Shown piece after piece: positions 4,811 to 6,989 of a stretch of DNA of 6,989 bases (positions are counted from its first letter, which is position 1; each line of letters starts with the position of its first letter). A program made the position numbers and the translations under genes. The notes beneath the pieces are model-generated. The model worked only from the letters and a program-made list of their open reading frames with translations, searched no databases and was not told the DNA's origin. Source of the DNA: DATGQT01 sp033720695 (GTDB lineage: Bacteria > Bacteroidota > Rhodothermia > Rhodothermales > Rubricoccaceae); assembly GCA_033720695.1 (NCBI GenBank), contig JAWWCA010000189.1, positions 1 through 6,989 on the forward strand. Reading direction: 5' to 3'.

Positions 4811-6925
4811 TCACCACCGCCGCCAGTCCACGCGCTCGACGGTCTCCCCGTCCGACCGGAGCCAGACGGCGCCCTCCTCGGACGTGAGGTGGACGGCGGC
4901 GCCCGCCGCGGCCCAGCGCGCGAGCGGCTCCTCGTCGGGGAGCCCGTAGCGGTTCCGCTTCGCGACGGACACGACGGCGAAGGCCGTCGCAGAATCGGAC
5001 GCCGCGGCGACGAACCGAGCGGTCGAGGACGTGCGGGAGCCGTGGTGGCCCACCTTCACGGCGGTGCTCGCGAGGGCGTCGCCGTAGCGGGCCACGAGGG
5101 CGGCCTCGGCGCCGGCCTCGGCGTCGCCGGTCAGGAGGAACGACGTCCGGCCGTACTCGGCGCGGAGGACAACGGAGCCCTCGTTGCGGTCGAGCCAGGG
5201 CGGGGGAGGGGCCGCCGGATGGAGCACGCGGAAGCGCACGGCCGGGTCGAGCGCGAGCGTGTCGCCGGCGCCGACGACCTCCTGGGGCACGCCGAGCGAG
5301 TCGGCGAGGCGGACGAGGGCCTGCCAGAGCGCGCCGTCGTCGTCGGGCCCGGCGTGGACGAGTCGGCCGACGGGGACCCCCTCCAGCACCGACGCCGCGC
5401 CGCCGATGTGGTCGGCGTCGGGGTGCGTGAGGACGAGGGCGTCGAGCCGCGCGACGCCGAAGCGGTCGAGGTGGGGGAGGACGACGCGCTCGCCCCAGTC
5501 GGTGTAGGGGCTCTGGAGGCCGGCGTCCACGAGGACGTGCCGGCCGCCGGGGAGGGCGAGGAGCGTGGCGTCGCCCTGGTTCACATCGAGGAAGACGACG
5601 TCGAGGCGGGGCCGGGCGTTGCCGTGGACGAGGCCGCCCCACACGCTGAGGACGCAGCAGCCGAGGGTCGCGGACGTGAGCCGCCAGCGCGCGCGGGGGC
5701 GCCGGCCGAGGGCGAGCGCGAGGAGCGCCAGCACGAGCGCCGCCACGAGCCACGGGTCGCGCACGTAGCCCTCGAGGAGCGACCAGCCGAGGAGGGCGTC
5801 GCCGGCCTGGCTCAGCCCGAGGAGACCGGCGGTGGCCGCCTCGGCGACGGCGGCGAACGCGTCGGCCGCGAGCGGGAGGGCGGCGGCGAGCACGCACAGG
5901 AGGCCGGCGAGGAGGAGCCCGCCCGTGAGCGGGATGGCGACGAGGTTGAGGACGAGGCCGGAGAGCGGGAGCTGCCCGAAGTGGAAGAGCACGACGGGCG
6001 CCGTCCCCAGCGTGGCCGCGACCGTCGCGAGGCCCGTTCCGAGCACGTGGTCCACGACACGCCGCTCGCGCCAGCGCGGGGGGACGGGCCGCTCCAGGAG
6101 CGGCGTCAGCGTCACGATCGCGCCGACGGCGGCGAACGAGAGCTGGAAGCCCACGTCGAAGAGCGCGGCCGGCCGCAGGAGGAGGACCACGAGCGCCGCC
6201 ACGCCGAGCGTGTTGAGGGTGTCGGAGGGCCGCTGCAGCGCCGTCGCCCCGATCCAGACCGCCGCCATCACGACGGCCCGCTGCACCGAGACCGTCCCGC
6301 TCGTGAGGAGGAGGTAGAGCAGGAGGACGGCGAGCGTCAGCGCCGCCCGCGTCGCCTGCATCGTGCGCCACCGGAACCCGAGGCGGCCGAGGACCGGCTT
6401 GAGCAGCCCGTAGAGCACGAGGCCGACGAAGAACACGTGCAGCCCCGACACGGCGAGGAGGTGGGCGAGCCCCGTCCGCGCGAACCGGTCCCGCGTCTCG
6501 CGCTCGATCCCGCTCCGGTCGGCCAGGATCAGAGCGGCGAGCACGGCCCGCGCCTCCTCGGTCCGCACGTACGCTGTGAGCGCGCCCTCCACGTGCCGGC
6601 GAGCCGCGTTGACGACGCGCTGCACCGGCCCCGCACCGGGGCCCAGGAAGAGGATGGCGTCGGCGTCGTAGACGGACGCCTGGGCGTGGATGCCCCGACG
6701 GCGGAGGAAGTCGCCGTAGCCGAAGTCGGCGGGGTTGCGGCGGTGGGGGAGGGGGCGGAGCACGGCGTCGAGCCGGACTCGGTCGCCGGAGGCGAGGGCG
6801 GGGTAGACGGGCCGTCGCTCGCCCTCGCGGAGGAACCGCGGCTGCCCGAGGAGCACCTGCACCCGGCCCCGCAGCGGCGCGACCCTTGCACGTTTTGCGC
6901 AGGGCATTTGCGACAACCTGCTCAC
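4811..6925 (-). CDS. comEC: ComEC/Rec2 family DNA-uptake channel, N-terminally shortened
   Basis: The 704-residue inner-membrane protein would carry single-stranded DNA into the cytoplasm during natural transformation. Residues ~18-85 match only the second half of the OB-fold (GDRVRLDAVLRPLPHRRNPADF, then GYGDFLRRRGI). The Competence channel domain follows from ~120 (ILADRSGIERETRDRF, then TGLAHLLAVSGLHV at 151-164), with about ten hydrophobic segments to ~430. A C-terminal metallo-beta-lactamase-like domain spans 441-704: FLDVNQGDA, HPDADH (501-506), TGDAE (599-603) and KVGHHGSRTSS (624-634). The usual NRYGHP motif reads NRYGLP here, with L662 replacing a conserved His. The expected N-terminal helices and first OB strands are absent. 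An in-frame TAA lies two codons before the GTG start at 6925, and ATG 6907 is an alternative start. It could be a functional short form or a truncated remnant. Confidence 0.9.
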   Translation of the reverse strand: MSRLSQMPCAKRARVAPLRGRVQVLLGQPRFLREGERRPVYPALASGDRVRLDAVLRPLPHRRNPADFGYGDFLRRRGIHAQASVYDADAILFLGPGAGPVQRVVNAARRHVEGALTAYVRTEEARAVLAALILADRSGIERETRDRFARTGLAHLLAVSGLHVFFVGLVLYGLLKPVLGRLGFRWRTMQATRAALTLAVLLLYLLLTSGTVSVQRAVVMAAVWIGATALQRPSDTLNTLGVAALVVLLLRPAALFDVGFQLSFAAVGAIVTLTPLLERPVPPRWRERRVVDHVLGTGLATVAATLGTAPVVLFHFGQLPLSGLVLNLVAIPLTGGLLLAGLLCVLAAALPLAADAFAAVAEAATAGLLGLSQAGDALLGWSLLEGYVRDPWLVAALVLALLALALGRRPRARWRLTSATLGCCVLSVWGGLVHGNARPRLDVVFLDVNQGDATLLALPGGRHVLVDAGLQSPYTDWGERVVLPHLDRFGVARLDALVLTHPDADHIGGAASVLEGVPVGRLVHAGPDDDGALWQALVRLADSLGVPQEVVGAGDTLALDPAVRFRVLHPAAPPPPWLDRNEGSVVLRAEYGRTSFLLTGDAEAGAEAALVARYGDALASTAVKVGHHGSRTSSTARFVAAASDSATAFAVVSVAKRNRYGLPDEEPLARWAAAGAAVHLTSEEGAVWLRSDGETVERVDWRRW

Positions 6926-6971
6926 TGCGGTTTACCTGTCTGCCCGTTGTCCTGTCTTCCTCGCGCCCGCT
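6926..6971. other. Short intergenic stretch upstream of comEC
   Basis: Base composition is visibly less GC-rich than in the flanking coding sequence (for example TTTACCTGTCTG and CCTGTCTTCC). It separates the comEC start from a possible divergent gene and may hold promoters for both. A weak + strand pair, TTGCGA (6908-6913) and TTTACC (6931-6936) at 17-bp spacing, is too poor to call. Confidence 0.35.
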
Positions 6972-6989
6972 ATGGACCTGGACATGTAC
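6972..6989 (+). CDS. Possible start of a + strand gene running off the right edge
   Basis: ATG at 6972 opens a frame reading MDLDMY to the window end. It follows a ~45-bp stretch of lower GC and pyrimidine-rich sequence that looks intergenic and lies divergent to comEC. Only six codons are visible, so neither coding nor function can be established. Confidence 0.25.

Noticed and set aside
4752..6371. 539-codon open frame on the - strand
   Set aside because: It overlaps comEC in another frame and encodes an Arg/Pro/Ala-rich low-complexity product typical of a shadow frame in GC-rich DNA.
1..6989. CRISPR arrays, tRNA or rRNA genes, insertion sequences
   Set aside because: I saw no regularly spaced direct repeats, no cloverleaf or rRNA-like sequence, and no transposase-like frame on either strand.

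Overview
The window is a GC-rich bacterial chromosomal segment. The four fully visible gene starts follow C-rich leaders with no usable Shine-Dalgarno sequence. With the short-form glucose-6-phosphate isomerase and the general gene style, this fits a high-GC member of the Bacteroidota/Rhodothermota group (Rhodothermia, for example a Rubricoccaceae-like marine organism). That placement is inference from style, not from a marker gene.

Left part (1-3327): four genes lie head to tail on the + strand with 11-38 bp gaps and could share a transcript. They are the 3' part of a DUF1028 Ntn-hydrolase-like protein with a C-terminal peptidoglycan-binding-type domain, a RimJ/RimL-type GNAT acetyltransferase, a pyridoxamine-phosphate-oxidase-like flavin protein of the Nim type, and glucose-6-phosphate isomerase (pgi). 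Two perfect GC-rich hairpins sit at the junction before pgi.

Middle part (3328-3937): this 610-bp non-coding stretch is the most interesting part of the window. It holds eleven 9-mers within two mismatches of the DnaA box TTATCCACA, one of them perfect. Next comes a short GC-rich spacer, CTACTA trios and a strikingly AT-rich segment, which is the layout of a bacterial basal origin unwinding site. Sampled GC skew on the + strand changes from C excess on the left to G excess on the right, independent of gene direction. I read this as the chromosomal replication origin (oriC), located between pgi and a universal stress gene with no dnaA in view. Immediately downstream are an extended -10 promoter candidate and three copies of a CGGTnT-N8-nTACCn inverted repeat. 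These copies could be repressor operators or origin-associated sites.

Right part (3938-6989): a two-domain universal stress protein gene (+) runs convergently, with an 18-bp gap, into a comEC/rec2-type DNA-uptake channel gene (-). The ComEC reading frame lacks the usual N-terminal membrane helices and the first half of the OB-fold. It also has Leu in place of a conserved His in the nuclease-like domain, so it may be a shortened or decaying version. A possible + strand gene start lies at the extreme right edge.
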